In this document: piece after piece, positions 23,301 through 34,801 of the stretch
Layout: every line of letters begins with the position of its first letter
Position numbering within the stretch: the first letter of the stretch is position 1
Origin: Puccinellia tenuiflora
Lineage: Eukaryota; Streptophyta; Magnoliopsida; Poales; Poaceae
NCBI GenBank assembly: GCA_012064385.1
Contig: QRDG01000345.1
Span: 394,176-458,175 of the forward strand
DNA: 64,000 bases
Direction of reading: 5' to 3'
Made by a program: the position numbers and the translations under genes
The notes under the pieces: generated by a model
The model's database searches: none
Told to the model about the DNA's origin: nothing
Seen by the model: the letters and a program-made list of their open reading frames with translations, nothing else

Positions 23301-24174
23301 GCTCACACCCCTACAACGAGACGTACTCCCTTAACAAGGAGGAACTCGGGAATACATCCTCGTCTCCACGTGCCTCGGTTATTTCTATATTCGAGCTCTT
23401 TACTTATGCAATTTACATTGTGATAGCCTTTGTGCTTGATGTCATATATATTGCTATCACCTTGTTGTTATATTGCTTAGCATAAGTTGTTGGTGCACAT
23501 AGGTGAACCTAGTATATTAGGTTGTTGGCTTGTTAGTTTAAGCACCTAGTTTTATTTCGCAATTATCAAGCCTTAAACCGGAAAAGTTTTAATCGCCTAT
23601 TCACCCCCCTCTAGGCGACATCGTTTCTTTCAAAGTGCGATGGCTGTAACGACGTCAATAGTGGCTCGTTGAAGTAGTTCGGGGAAGACAGTGATGATGG
23701 CCGAGGAGGGCGAGTCGACGAGATCCCTTGGCTCAAGTCGCCTAGAGATTGGGCAACGGAGAGTAGCGACGCTTGTTTCTCCTTCGCGCGTCATCACCGC
23801 CCAGCTCGTGAGATGGACGCCGCTGACCGCAAGGTCTACGGGTCCATCAACGGATCCACTTCTTTGACCTTCACCATCGTCGGCGCCTTCATCACCTCGG
23901 TCCTCACCACCCCCAGTGGCTTGGTGGGTTTGTAGTGGGTGGGTTTCTTCAGTCCCGCCGGCGGCATCGGAGCCGATGAGAGGTTCGAGGCGATGGTGGC
24001 AACAAGTAAGGGCAGGTAGGATGGAATGGCAGCGGCGGCGAGGCGAGGCAGCAGAAGGAGAGGGATTTATTAGAATGGAGGGAAGTTTCGCGCCTTTCGT
24101 TTGGTGTGTATGACGGGCGGGCCATACCTGTCGGAGGTGTGGGCCGGACAGTGTCTAGCACTGCGAAGCCAGCC
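20400..24174 (-). pseudogene. Harbinger ORF1: Myb/SANT plus NAM-associated gene, decayed
   Basis: Minus-strand pieces appear in the expected order. An acidic N-terminal part sits at about 21560-21700 (DDVRGIDLNQDTHF). A Myb/SANT-like helix region at about 21200-21340 carries KTWRIKEDKALCVAWMGVSQ. The NAM-associated region at about 20590-20870 carries RLTGNKKAKAAAHKAGATFT. Reading needs several frame changes, so it is broken. The solo LTR at 21705-23632 splits the 5' part; 23633-24174 continues it as GC-rich sequence without a clear frame. In intact elements such proteins bind terminal repeats or aid the transposase; here only a relic remains. Confidence 0.55.
21705..23632 (+). mobile_element. 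Solo LTR (same family as the 24.2-33.5 kb element)
   Basis: It starts TGAAAGTGCATGGTTGCCCC and ends CGTTTCTTTCA, flanked by a perfect 5-bp duplication AAGTG (21700-21704 and 23633-23637). It is 1928 bp, about 450 bp shorter than the LTRs of the full element, mainly because it lacks the GGTACTACCGG array and has an unrelated GGCC-rich palindromic stretch there (about 22505-22580). No internal region: the product of LTR-LTR recombination. ORFs inside it are not genes. Confidence 0.9.
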
Positions 24175-26545
24175 TGAAAGACCAAACTATGCCGAGATGT
24201 CGCCTAGAGGGGGGGGGGGTGAATAGGTGATTAACACTTTTCCGGTTTAAGGCTTGATAATTGCGGAATAAAACTATGTGTTTAAATTAACAAGCCAACA
24301 ACCTAATATACTAGGCTCACCTTGTGCACCAACAACTTATGCTAAGCAAGGCAAGCAACAAGGTGATAGCAAGATATAAAAACTTCAAGCATGAAGGCTA
24401 TCACAATGTAAATTGCATAAGTAAAAAGCTCGGGTATAGAAATAACCGAGGCACGCGGAGATGAGGATGTATTCCCGAGTTCCTCCTTGTTAAGGGAGTA
24501 CGTCTCGTTGGAGGGGTGTGAGCTCGCCACAAGAGGTCTACTCAAGATGCCACAAAGGCCTCACCCTATTCTCCGATGAACCGCACCCCAAGGGTTTGGT
24601 TCACCTTCCACTATCGGAATCCTTTAAGGCGGAATCCGGAGCCTTTACACCGTTCTTGGGGCACACACCCACAACTCAATTGGGGGCTCCCAAATCTTGC
24701 CCAAGCTTCACAACTCAAAGGCTTCGCGGCACACCAAACCGTCTAGGGTACACAATGCACCCAAGAGGCACAAGCTCTTGGGAACACATTGCACCCAAGA
24801 GTAACAAGCTTCTCAACTTCAATCCCACGAATCTTCGTGGAGAGCACAACCCGATGCAACTAATGCAAAAGGCAAGAACACACTAAGTGGTCAAATCCTT
24901 CTCTCCGAAATCCAACCAAAGCAACTAATGCTATGGAGGGATTTAAGAGGAAGAACAAAGAGGAGAAACACTAAGAACTCCAAAATCTAGATCTACTAGG
25001 TTCCCCTCACTTAGAGGAGGAATGGATTGGTGGAATGTTAGATCTAGATCTCCTCTCTTGTTTCCTTAAAAATGGGCAAGAATCATTGGAGGGATAGAGA
25101 GTAACCCAAGATTTCTCAAGGTCAAACAATGGAGGAAAGAGAGAAAGAATGGGCTCAAGTTGATGGAAAACCATTGCGGAAGAAAGTCCCCTTAAAAAGG
25201 TGCCCTGAAAATATGGCCGTTGGGCACAGATTCGTGCAGGGCCGCCCTATGCAAAAATGCCCACCAACGGCTCACTGCAGGAAAACCCGTAGGGTCGGTA
25301 GTACCGCCAAAATGGCCGGTACTTCCGCCCCACCCAAACCAGCCTGCCAACGGCTAGCTGCGAAAACCCGCAGGGCCGGTACTACCGGGAAATGGACCGG
25401 TAGTACCGATTGACCCGGTACTACCGGAGCCACTTCCGGGCAAACTTCCGATTAAAAACAAGAGGGTCCAGTACCGAAAAACTTAAGCGGAACTAGTCCC
25501 GGTACTAGGCCCGGTACTACCGGCCATGGTCCTGCCGGTACTATCGGCAAGTACAGCGGTACTACCGGACACAGAGAACAGCAGAACCAGCAACTGAAAT
25601 CGAAAGTAGGCCCGATACTACCGGCAAGAATCCCGGTACTACCGGCAAACCCCAGTACTACCGGCAAGAACCCCGGTACTACCGGCAAGAACCCCGGTAC
25701 TACCGGACACAGAAAAAACAGCAGAACATCCGGTACGAGAAAAATCATAACTTAATCATCCGGACTCCATTTTCGATGATCTTGGGCTCGTTGGATTCGC
25801 AACGAAAAGTTCTACAAGATCATGCAGAGAAAACATCATAGTCCCTCATGTGAGGAGGAAGCCACAAGGAGAGAGTTTGACCTCTCTTAGAAGAGACAAA
25901 CCGGTAAAACCTCCAATACCGAAAACGCAATAGAAGACGCAATTGAAAACCGTTTTCGGTGAACTTAGCCTTGTCATGACAAGCACGACAAGAACCAAGA
26001 CCACACCACGATAAGAGACAAATAAGAACCAATAAAGATGATTGCATGGATGCAAAGGTTTGTGCTCTCTACGACGATACAATCACGATATTTGGTCGAG
26101 AGCCCCTCTTGATAGTACGGCTATTTATGCTATAACCCAGTCTCTCACCTAACATCATGAGACCGGTAAAATAGAAACCCTATCAAGACCATACCTTTGC
26201 CTTGCACATTAATCCACTTGAGGTCGATGAAGATGATCTTCATCTCCTCAAGACGCACCACCTTTCTTGATTGCGCTTCGCTTGGTGAAGATTCACATGT
26301 TGCTCCCCCATACACCAAGATGGGAGAAGCACTCTTCGGCATATCTTCACTTGGACTTGAGTGTTGATCAACTCGCACTTAGCCTTGATCAAAACATATA
26401 ATCTTCTTCCCTTAACCTTGACTCCAACAAATGGAGATCAAGCAAAGCATATGGAGACACCTACAAGTAGCTCAATACAAACATTAGTCCATAGAGATTG
26501 TCATTAATTACCAAAACCACGCATGGGGGCAACCATGCACTTTCA
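24175..26545 (-). repeat. 3' LTR of the gag-only retroelement
   Basis: Bounded by TGAAAGACCAAAC (plus-strand left) and GCATGCAC-type end GCACTTTCA. Compared with the 5' LTR it lacks about 31 bp of the palindromic array near 25227 and carries an extra array unit near 25670. Confidence 0.9.
25300..25740. repeat. Palindromic GGTACTACCGG minisatellite in the 3' LTR
   Basis: About twenty copies of a CCGGTAGTACCGG / CCGGTACTACCGG core in both orientations, some as 22-24-bp tandem units (CGGCAAGAACCCCGGTACTA). Copy number differs from the 5' LTR (32195-32710). The array is absent from the solo LTR. Confidence 0.85.
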
Positions 26546-26562
26546 ATCTCCCCCATTTTGGT
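26546..26562 (-). other. Polypurine tract of the retroelement
   Basis: On the minus strand AAAATGGGGGAGAT directly precedes the 3' LTR, the expected position and composition for plus-strand priming. Confidence 0.8.
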
Positions 26563-28799
26563 AATTGATGACAATCCCTTTTAAGAGGGTTTATAAAATG
26601 AATAAAACAACCTTGCAAGACAAACAAGCAAGTATGCAAGCGCATTAAAGGCAAATGCAACAAAAGCATAAAACCCAAATTCCCTTAAACCCTCTAAACT
26701 TCTCCCCCATTGGCATCGATTGCCGAAATGGGAAGAAAAATTTAGAGAGCCAATATAATATGAGTTCCTCCATAAAGGTGTGCATTTCTCAAGATGTGAG
26801 TGGAATCAAATGCACATATCCATTGACGAATAATTGGAGGAAATCAAACTATATTGAGGATCCAAAGATTGCAAAAAGATGAAATAATTCTAAACATCTC
26901 CACAAAGGAGAAAAGCAATCGAGAAGATCCAAAGCGAGAGTTCTAAATAAAAATGGAGAAGCTCCCCAATGTTCATGCACCATTGAGGAGTGCACAAATA
27001 TGGAATCCTCACTCCCCCAAAATCATCTAGAACACGCAACAAGTGCAATTGTGCAAAAAGCAAAAGCAAATCAAAGCACTTGCACCAAAGATATGGTTGA
27101 GCCACAAGGAGATACCAATTTTCAAAAATAAGATGCCAACTAGGAGAAAAAATACCAAGAAGGGGATAATACTTGACCGAAATCAAGTAAAGTAAAAAAA
27201 AATAAGGTGTCAAAACTCCCACAATAAATATCAATTGAAGCAAATATCTATGGAGGAGATATTAAATTCCAATTAATACCAATTGAAGGTACCTAGGCAA
27301 GACCAATGAGCTTATAGGATAAAAGAAAGAGACATGCTCAAAGGATTTTCTCATTCAAGGAGATAAAACACAAAACGAGGAATGAGAAAGCAAACTCCCA
27401 AGAGAGAGAGCAAGGTTACAACAAATAAATCAAACACTCTCTACACTTTTCATGATGGCACAAAGCATCAAAAGAAAAAGATTTGTCTTCCATAAACACA
27501 TAAGATAGAAATTAAATGCCAATTGAAAGGATCAAATATTGATAGATAGGATAGTGTTTTAAATAAAAAAGGAATGCTCCCCCAAGATTCATGCATTATC
27601 TTTGATATTTGCATTTGAATACAAAATGCATGCACAAGGGATCATTACTCTCCATATTTTATTTCCAACACTAAACACCACCAATTGAAAATTAGGATCC
27701 ATGCAAGAGGCAAGGAAGACAAAGGGAGTAAAAGCAAAAACACTTGGCAATAAATAAGGCAATTCAACGCAAGAGCCAATATGAGGATGAACAAAAATAT
27801 TCTACCACATTTGTGTATATCAATTGTCCAAGGACAATGAGTAAAAGGAAATATTTTCCCGGTGAGTAGAGATATCCAAGGTCATCCTCACAAGATAAAT
27901 CATATGGCAAGAGATAAGAAATAAAAACACCATATTTTAATAAAGTTTGTTGGTAGTTTCAACTATTCAAACCAACCGGCAAGGCCATGGTTAGAATAAT
28001 ATGGAACAAATGGTTTCTCAACTAATATATGGAAATGCATATTAGAGAAAAACCACACCAAGCAAACTCACACAACAAGAGCCAAAGGATAACCAAAATG
28101 GAAATTGGAACTTGTTCGAGCCAACATGCCACATAGGAATAAGATAATTACAATATCAAAACTAAGTGGCAAACCTCAAATGTTCACATTTTGTGGGATT
28201 GTAATATGCACATAGCTTATAACTCCCCCATAATGTGATAATTCATTTTATCTAAGCAAGAGGCAAATAAAACCAACTAGAGAAATTAATGGACATTGTA
28301 GAATTTGAATTTCTCATGAATATGACATACCACATAGTGACTAGATAATATTGATATATCAATACTAGGTGGTGTGCCTCATGTACACACATTTTTAGGT
28401 TTGTGAAGTGCATAAAGCATGTCACTCCCCCAAAATGGGATAGTCCATTAATATCTCAAAAGAGCCAATTGAAATCAACACAAGATCCAATAAATCTCAA
28501 CACAAAGTTACACATACATGATACACAACTATCATGCACAACCTTGAATAACAAGACAAGTAAGAAAGTAGCATATCACATACAAGCACTTGCTAGGAAC
28601 AAAACTAACACATGCAAGGGAGCAAGCAACTTTCAATGTATATAAATGATTAAATTCAAGTTACCGCAAGGAGGAACATAGGATATGAGATATGGCAATA
28701 TAATCCAATTGACTTGGCTTGATGAAATAATAATCATGAAGATCCCTTAATTCTTCAAAGATAGCCAAGTCTCCAATGTCCTCCAATAACACCTATTGA
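26563..28799. other. Retroelement internal region, non-coding
   Basis: About 2.2 kb of AT-rich, A-rich sequence between gag and the polypurine tract, where pol would lie in an autonomous element. No RT, integrase or protease motifs seen in any frame. Confidence 0.6.
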
Positions 28800-31088
28800 T
28801 CAAGTTGAAGCTTGTTGGTCCCCAACCAAGTTGGGTCCTAAGAGGTTAGTCACAATAGGCTTGGCAACCCAAATGGTTCTTTTCTTGACACCACTTTGAG
28901 TTCCCATATATTTGGCAAACACATTGCCAACTCTATCCTTTCTAAGTGAATAAGCATCATCAATTAAGATGGGGTTGGATAGAGTACCGTTAGTGCATGA
29001 AGAAGCAAAATGACTCTTGCCACAGCAAAGGTAGAAACATCGACTCTTCTCTTTCTTCTTAAAAGGCTCCTCAACTTGAGGAGCATTGACTTGAGTCTTC
29101 TTAGGAGGTGGCCTTTGTTCAACTCGTGGTTGAGCACGAGATTGAACAAGAGGCCGCTTCCCTAGTTGCTTCTCAGTAAGAGGCTTCTTCTTCATTGGGC
29201 AATCCCGAACATGGTGCCCTTCAATCTTGCACATGAAGCAAGTAATATTGGCCGGATTCTTGACTTGTACTTGGCCCTTCTTCTTATCAATCTTGGACTT
29301 GTTCTTGTTGTTGGAGTTGAATCCAAGTCCACTCTTGTCATTGGGGGATTGTTGCACACTCAACATGTTGTCAAGTGCACTCTTCCCTTTATGACGCTTT
29401 ACCAAGTCTTTCTTCAAAGAAATGACTTGGGCCTTGAGGTCTTTTATTTCCTCTACATGGTTAGTGGCAACAAAAGCACTAGAGGAAGTAGAAGCTTCAT
29501 TATTAGAGCAACAAGGCGAGGAAAGTAATTCATCACATGATGTACCAACATTTTGAGTGGATGAACTACTAGGACTAGCACATGGCAATATAGCATTTTT
29601 AGATGAAGTTGTGCTATTATCCACATGAGGCTCACAAGATGTTACCTTGGTAGTGATAGCCTCATGAGCTAACTTTAGACTAGGATAGGATGCTAAAAGA
29701 TCATCATTAGAGCTAGATAGCTTTTCATGACTTTCTTCCAACTTCCCATACTTGCTCGTTAGCAACTCAAGTTGAGCACTTAGCTCAACATTCTCCTTCA
29801 AAATAGATGCTTCACAAGAAGTGGAGTTAGTAGCACAAGCATCATTAACATTAGGAATGGAAGAAGAAAACTTGACAAGCTCATCATTCAATCTAGCATT
29901 TTCCTTTTTCGTGACTTTATATTTAGCATGAGCATGGTCACATTCTCTAATGATTTTAGCAATAATTTCATTATGAGACTCCTCAATAGATTCTAGTTTC
30001 TCCTCAAGAGAAGCCCGAGTCTCTTGCTCTTCCTCAAGAGCATCTTCTAACGATGCCTTTTCCATAGCATCATCTCTTTCAATCTTACCCTTTTCTTCAA
30101 GGCTTGCTTCCAAAGCCTTAATAGTTTCCCCGCGCTCAACAAGAGTGCTCATGATTTCATAGAGGTTATCACAAGTATTTTTATTCTTTGAAATAGCCTT
30201 AAGAATCATTAGACCTTTATTATGAAAGAGAGCATCATCATTTTCCTCATCATCTTCTTCATCATTATTATCATTATTATTATCATCACTACTAGAAGAT
30301 TTAGCCATAAGGCAATGAGTGGTGGATGAAGAAGAACAATTAATTTTTGAACTACTCTAGTTCACATCTTGTTGCATAGCTAATTGGGTTTCCTCTACAT
30401 TATTATTCATGCAAGAGTTAGAGGGAACACAAGCATTCTTATCATGGCAACAAGATAATGCAAACATATCATCAAGAGATTTATATAAGCAATTTTTGGA
30501 TGATATGCAATGACTATCAACACTAGGATGTATGCCATTTATAGTGCTATGTGTGTTTAGGTCCAAAGATGAGGCATTGCAACAAGATAGAGATAAAAGA
30601 TCATAAAAAATGAGCTCACTATCCAAATTGCAAAACCTATCACTACTCACCATCACATTAGTTTGTGGCTTACCACATTTTGGTGAAGTAGACGAAGTTG
30701 AAAGCTCATCACGCCCGGAGGTGGAGGGAGAACAATCATCCTCAAAAGACATGGACTTGCCGTATTTATCTTGAAGCTTTGTCCACAATTCATGAGCGTC
30801 CCGGAGAGGCATGATTGACTCAAAAACTACAACACTCACAAATTTGCAAAACTCATTAGAAGCTAGAGCATCTAGATATAAGTTTTTCTCATCCTCTAAA
30901 CTCATTACAACACTCACAAATTTGCAAACACTTTCGTAATCCTTTGGAGGAGAAAAACCTATATCTAAGATACGCTCAATATTGGGGTCCAAGACTCGTA
31001 AGTGACTAAGCATATGAGTTTTTCAAACATTAAAATTTGTGCCATCGAATATAAAAGTGTGATCATGCACTAATCCTCTAAACGACAT
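28800..31088 (-). pseudogene. gag of the LTR retroelement, two in-frame stops
   Basis: One frame of 763 codons runs from ATG at 31088 to the stop at 28800, broken by TGA at 31023-31025 (codon 22, where a Trp would fit the gag pattern) and TAG at 30357-30359 (codon 244). The N-terminal part has FDGTNFNV before the first stop and MLSHLRVLDPNIERIL and DAHELWTKLQDKYGKS after it. The long middle is acidic and coiled-coil-like (LEEALE/EEKLESIEESHNEI). The C-terminal part has one good zinc knuckle, CFMCKIEGHHVRDC (C-X2-C-X4-H-X4-C), and a degenerate second one. It would package element RNA if expressed. Stops could be decay or, less likely, read-through sites. Confidence 0.8.
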
Positions 31089-31124
31089 CTTTACTCTCTA
31101 GGCGGTAAAGCCAAACAAGAGAGA

Positions 31125-31140
31125 CGAGGCTCTGATACCA
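31125..31140 (-). other. Primer-binding site, initiator tRNA-Met
   Basis: Minus strand reads TGGTATCAGAGCCTCG, 2 bp from the 5' LTR end. TGGTATCAGAGC is the usual tRNA-iMet complement in plant LTR elements; it sets the element's orientation. Confidence 0.92.
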
Positions 31141-31142
31141 AT

Positions 31143-33520
31143 TGAAAGAACAAACTATGCCGAGATGTCGCCTAGAGGGGGGGGGGGTGAAAAGGCGATT
31201 AACACTTTTCCGGTTTAAGGCTTGATAATTGCGGAATAAAACTATGTATTTAAATTAACAAGCCAACAACCTAATATACTAGGCTCACCTATGTGCACCA
31301 ACAACTTATGCTAAGCAAGGCAAGCAACAAGGTGATAGCAAGATATAAAACTTCAAGCACGAAGGCTATCACAATGTAAATTGCATAAGTAAAAAGCTCG
31401 GGTATAGAAATAACCGAGGCACGCGGAGACGAGGATGTATTCCTGAGTTCCTCCTTGTTAAGGGAGTGCGTCTCGTTGGAGGGGTGTGAGCTCGCCACAA
31501 GAGGCCTACTCAAGATGCCACAAAGGCCTCACCCTATTCTCCGATGAACCGCACCCAAGGGTTTGGTTCACCTTCCACTATCGGAATCCTTCAAGGCGGA
31601 ATCCAGAGCCTTTACACCGTTCTTGGGGCACACACCCACAAACTCAATTGGGGGCTCCCAAATCTTGCCGAAACTTCACAACTCAAAGGCTTCGCGGCAC
31701 ACCAAACCATCTAGGGTACACAATGCACCCAAGAGGCACAAGCTCTTGGGAACACAATGCACCCAAGAGTAACAAGCTTCTCAACTTCAATCCCACGAAT
31801 CTTCGTGGAGAGCACAACCTGATGCAACTAATGCAAAAGGCAAGAACACACTAAGTGGTCAAATCCTTCTCTCCGAAATCCACCAAAGCAACTAATGCTA
31901 TGAAGGGATTTAAGAGGAAGAACAAAGAGGAGAAACACTAAGAACTCCAAAATATAGATCTACTAGGTTCCCCTCACTTAGAGGAGGAATGGATTGGTGG
32001 AATGGTAGATCTAGATCTCCTCTCTTGTTTCCCTAAAAATGGGCAAGAATCATTGGAGGGATAGAGAGTAACCCAAGCTTTCTGAAGGTCAAACAATGGA
32101 GGAAAGAGAGAAAGAATGGGCTCAAGTTGATGGAAACCATTGGGGAAGAAAGGCCCCTTATTAAGGTGCCCTGAAAATATGGCCATTGGGCACAGATTCG
32201 CGCAGGGCCGGTAGTACCGGCCCAAAGGGCGGTACTACCGCCCTATGCAAAAATGCCCACCAACGGCTCACTGCAGAAAAACCCGCAGGGCCGGTAGTAC
32301 CGCCCAAATGGCCGGTACTTCCGCCCCACCCAAACTAGCCTGCCAACGGCTAGCTGCGAAAACCCGCAGGGCCGGTACTACCGGGAAATGGACCGGTAGT
32401 ACCGATTGACCCGGTACTACCGGAGCCACTTCCGGGCAAACTTCCGGTTAAAAACAAGAGGGTCTAGTACCGAAAAACTTAAGCGGAAGTAGCCCCGGTA
32501 CTAGGCCCGGTACTACCGGCCATGGTCCGCCCGGTACTACCGGCAAGTACAGCGGTACTACCGGACACAGAGAACAGCAGAACCAGAAACTGAGAGCGGA
32601 AGTAGGCCCGGTACTACCGGCAATAATCCCGGTACTACCGGAAAACCCCAGTATTACCGGCAAGAACCCCGGTACTACCGGACACAGAAAAAATAGCAGA
32701 ACATCCGGTATGAGAAAAATCATAACTTAATCATCCGAACTCTGTTTTCGATGATTTTGGGCTCGTTGGATTCGCAACGAAAAGTTCTACAAGATCATGC
32801 AGAGAAAACATCATAGTCACTCATGTGAGGAGGAAGCCACAAGGAGAGAGTTTGACCTTGCTTAGATGAGACAAACCGGTAAAACCTCCAATACCGAAAA
32901 TGCAATAGAAGACGCAAATGAAAACCGTTTTCGGTGAACTTAGCCTTGTCATGAAAAGCACGACAAGCACCAAGACGACACCACGATAAGAGACAAATAA
33001 GAACCAATAAAGATGATTGCATGGATGCAAAGGTTTGTGCTCTCTATGACGATACGATCACGATATTCGGTCGAGAGCCCCTCTTGATAGTACAGCTATC
33101 TATCCGATAACCCGGTCTCACACCTAACATCATGAGACCGGTAAAATAGAAACCCTATCAAGACCATACCTTTGCCTTGCGCATTAATCCACTTGAGGTC
33201 GATGAAGACGATCTTCATCTCCTCAAGACGCACCACCTTTCTTGATTGCGCTTCGCTTGGTGAAGATTCACATGTTGCTCCCCCATACACCAAGATGGGA
33301 GAAGCACTCTTTGGCATATCTTCACTTGGACTTGAGTGTTGATCAACTCGCACTTAGCCTTGATCAACACATATAATCTTCTTCCCTTAACCTTGACTCC
33401 AACAAATGGAGATCAAGCAAAGCATATGGACACACCTACACGTAGCTCAATACAAACATTAGTCCATAGAGATTGTCATTAATTACCAAAACCACGCATG
33501 GGGGCAACCATGCACTTTCA
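31143..33520 (-). repeat. 5' LTR of the gag-only retroelement
   Basis: Bounded by TGAAAGAACAAACTATG (plus-strand left) and GCACTTTCA. Highly similar to the 3' LTR along its length. Contains the palindromic array at 32195-32710. Internal ORFs are LTR sequence, not genes. Confidence 0.9.
32195..32710. repeat. Palindromic GGTACTACCGG minisatellite in the 5' LTR
   Basis: Same array type as 25300-25740 with different unit number and small indels, for example an extra GGTAGTACCGGCCCAAAG block near 32209. Confidence 0.85.
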
Positions 33521-33719
33521 TAGCCCCCGAAGTTGGAGGCTCGGTTGGCGGTGCCGGACAGGTTTTGGGCCGGACGAGAGCTTTACGACCCCTCCCCCGG
33601 TGTGGGCGATTTTTCTGTCCGACACCCCAAAGGGCCTTTAGGGGCCCTTTTGCGACCCCCGGTAGAGACGCTCTAAGCTCTGGTTGTCGTAGTCTTGCAA
33701 ACAAGTTTTGATAGCCTTA

Positions 33720-34798
33720 GAGCATCTCCATCGGGTTCTAAAGGAGCCCCTAAAGGCCCTTGGGATGCCGGACATAAAAACGGTCATATCGGGGGTTCCA
33801 AAGCTCTTGTCCGGCCCAAATACTGTCCTACACCGCCAATCGGGCCTCCAACTTTGGGGGCTGGTTTGGCGGTGCCGGACACTGTCTGGCCTGCGCCTCC
33901 GACAGGTATGGCCTGTCTGTAATTGACACGAAACGACGTGTCGATGCGCAGATGGCAGTGATTCAACGATGTAGGTGACACATCGTTTCAGTGTTGAGTT
34001 ATCGCGTGGTTGCACGCGCCGCATCGTTTCAAGCGGCGCATCGTTTCAATGGTCGATGCAGTGAAGTGTCACAGAGTCCACGCAGCGGTATGCATGCCAT
34101 CTTGGCGTTAATGATGAAGACATCCCCGCTCCTTCGACCGGCTTTAAAATGCCACCACCGGCCCTCTCGTCTCACACACTCCACCAGTGGCCCTCTCCCC
34201 CTTTCTTCCACTCGCACAGTCATCCTCAAGCGGCAGGACATGATGACAGAGTATGAGCACAATGGCCCCGAGAACGCGGCCGATAACGGCGATGCCTGGT
34301 GGTTGCGTCTCATGCGGTAGCGTGAGGACGCGGTGGCGGCCTTCGACCGTCTGATGCCACCACGCTGGAACGCCCCCGGCCACGATCGCTGGTTGGGGGA
34401 GCCACTGGCCACACGGTAGCCAGCACCATCGAGGCTACCCGGCCTGCGCCACACATTCACGTGGAACCCGACCCCATTGAGGCTGATGCCAATCCCGCAG
34501 CCGCCATCTCCACCCTCATTCTCCTCAACGGTGATGACACCTTCCACTGGTCCGGCACCTCCGACTAGAGTTCGGGTTAGGTTTATTTTAATTTAGTTCA
34601 AATATTATAAAATAAAATGAAATTTGAATGAAATATAACCATTTCCCTATTTTCATTTTCATTTGCTTTGGGGATTTCGTTTGGGGGTTGCCGGTGTGGG
34701 AGGCACAAAAAAACGCCGGACAAGCGTCCGACACCCCTCAAAGGGGCCTCTGATTGGGGGTGTCGGACACAATTTAGGTGCCGCCGGTGGAGATGCTC
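33720..34798. mobile_element. PIF/Harbinger element B, 1.08 kb, inverted relative to A
   Basis: The left end GAGCATCTCCATCGG and the right end (complement GAGCATCTCCACCGG) are flanked by TTA at 33717-33719 and 34799-34801. Its left 150 bp resemble the right end of element A and its right 130 bp resemble the left end of A. The interior holds GC-rich frames (for example 34029-34547 minus) without recognisable domains. No transposase, so it is a deletion derivative. Confidence 0.8.
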
Positions 34799-34801
34799 TT
34801 A

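Larger units (their letters stand above)
24175..33520 (-). mobile_element. Gag-only LTR retroelement, complete, minus orientation
   Basis: The 9346-bp element has LTRs of 2378 bp (5' LTR, 31143-33520) and 2371 bp (3' LTR, 24175-26545), each bounded by TGAAAG and CTTTCA. Flanks are CAGCC and TAGCC, a 5-bp target duplication with one mismatch. The target is Harbinger element A, whose sequence resumes across the insertion. The minus-strand order is 5' LTR, tRNA-Met primer site, gag with zinc knuckles, about 2.2 kb of AT-rich DNA, polypurine tract, 3' LTR. No reverse transcriptase, integrase or RNase H frame was found, so it must depend on a partner. The primer site and gag style (DAHELWTKLQDKYG) suggest a Copia-type relation. 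Confidence 0.88.
20041..33673 (-). mobile_element. PIF/Harbinger element A, split by two nested LTR insertions
   Basis: The left end CAACATCTCCACCGG and the right end (complement GAGCGTCTCTACCGG) are flanked by identical TAA trinucleotides (20038-20040 and 33674-33676). Without a solo LTR (21705-23632) and a full LTR element (24175-33520) with their duplications, the element is about 2.35 kb. Its interior encodes a Myb/SANT plus NAM-associated protein on the minus strand, typical of the ORF1 partner in PIF/Harbinger elements. No transposase was found, so it is non-autonomous. End sequences match element B (33720-34798) in reverse order. Confidence 0.75.

Noticed and set aside
25300..25740. 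Regular short palindromic repeats resembling a CRISPR array
   Set aside because: The repeats have no constant unit plus unique spacers, lie in LTRs of a plant retroelement and have no cas genes.
25452..25748. 98-residue frame rich in PVVPGFLPVVPG, like a repetitive structural protein
   Set aside because: It is a translation of the palindromic LTR minisatellite; the same array is open in several frames.
33991..34547. GC-rich frames of 109 and 172 residues in Harbinger element B
   Set aside because: No recognisable domain; bounded by terminal repeats and mutually overlapping on opposite strands.
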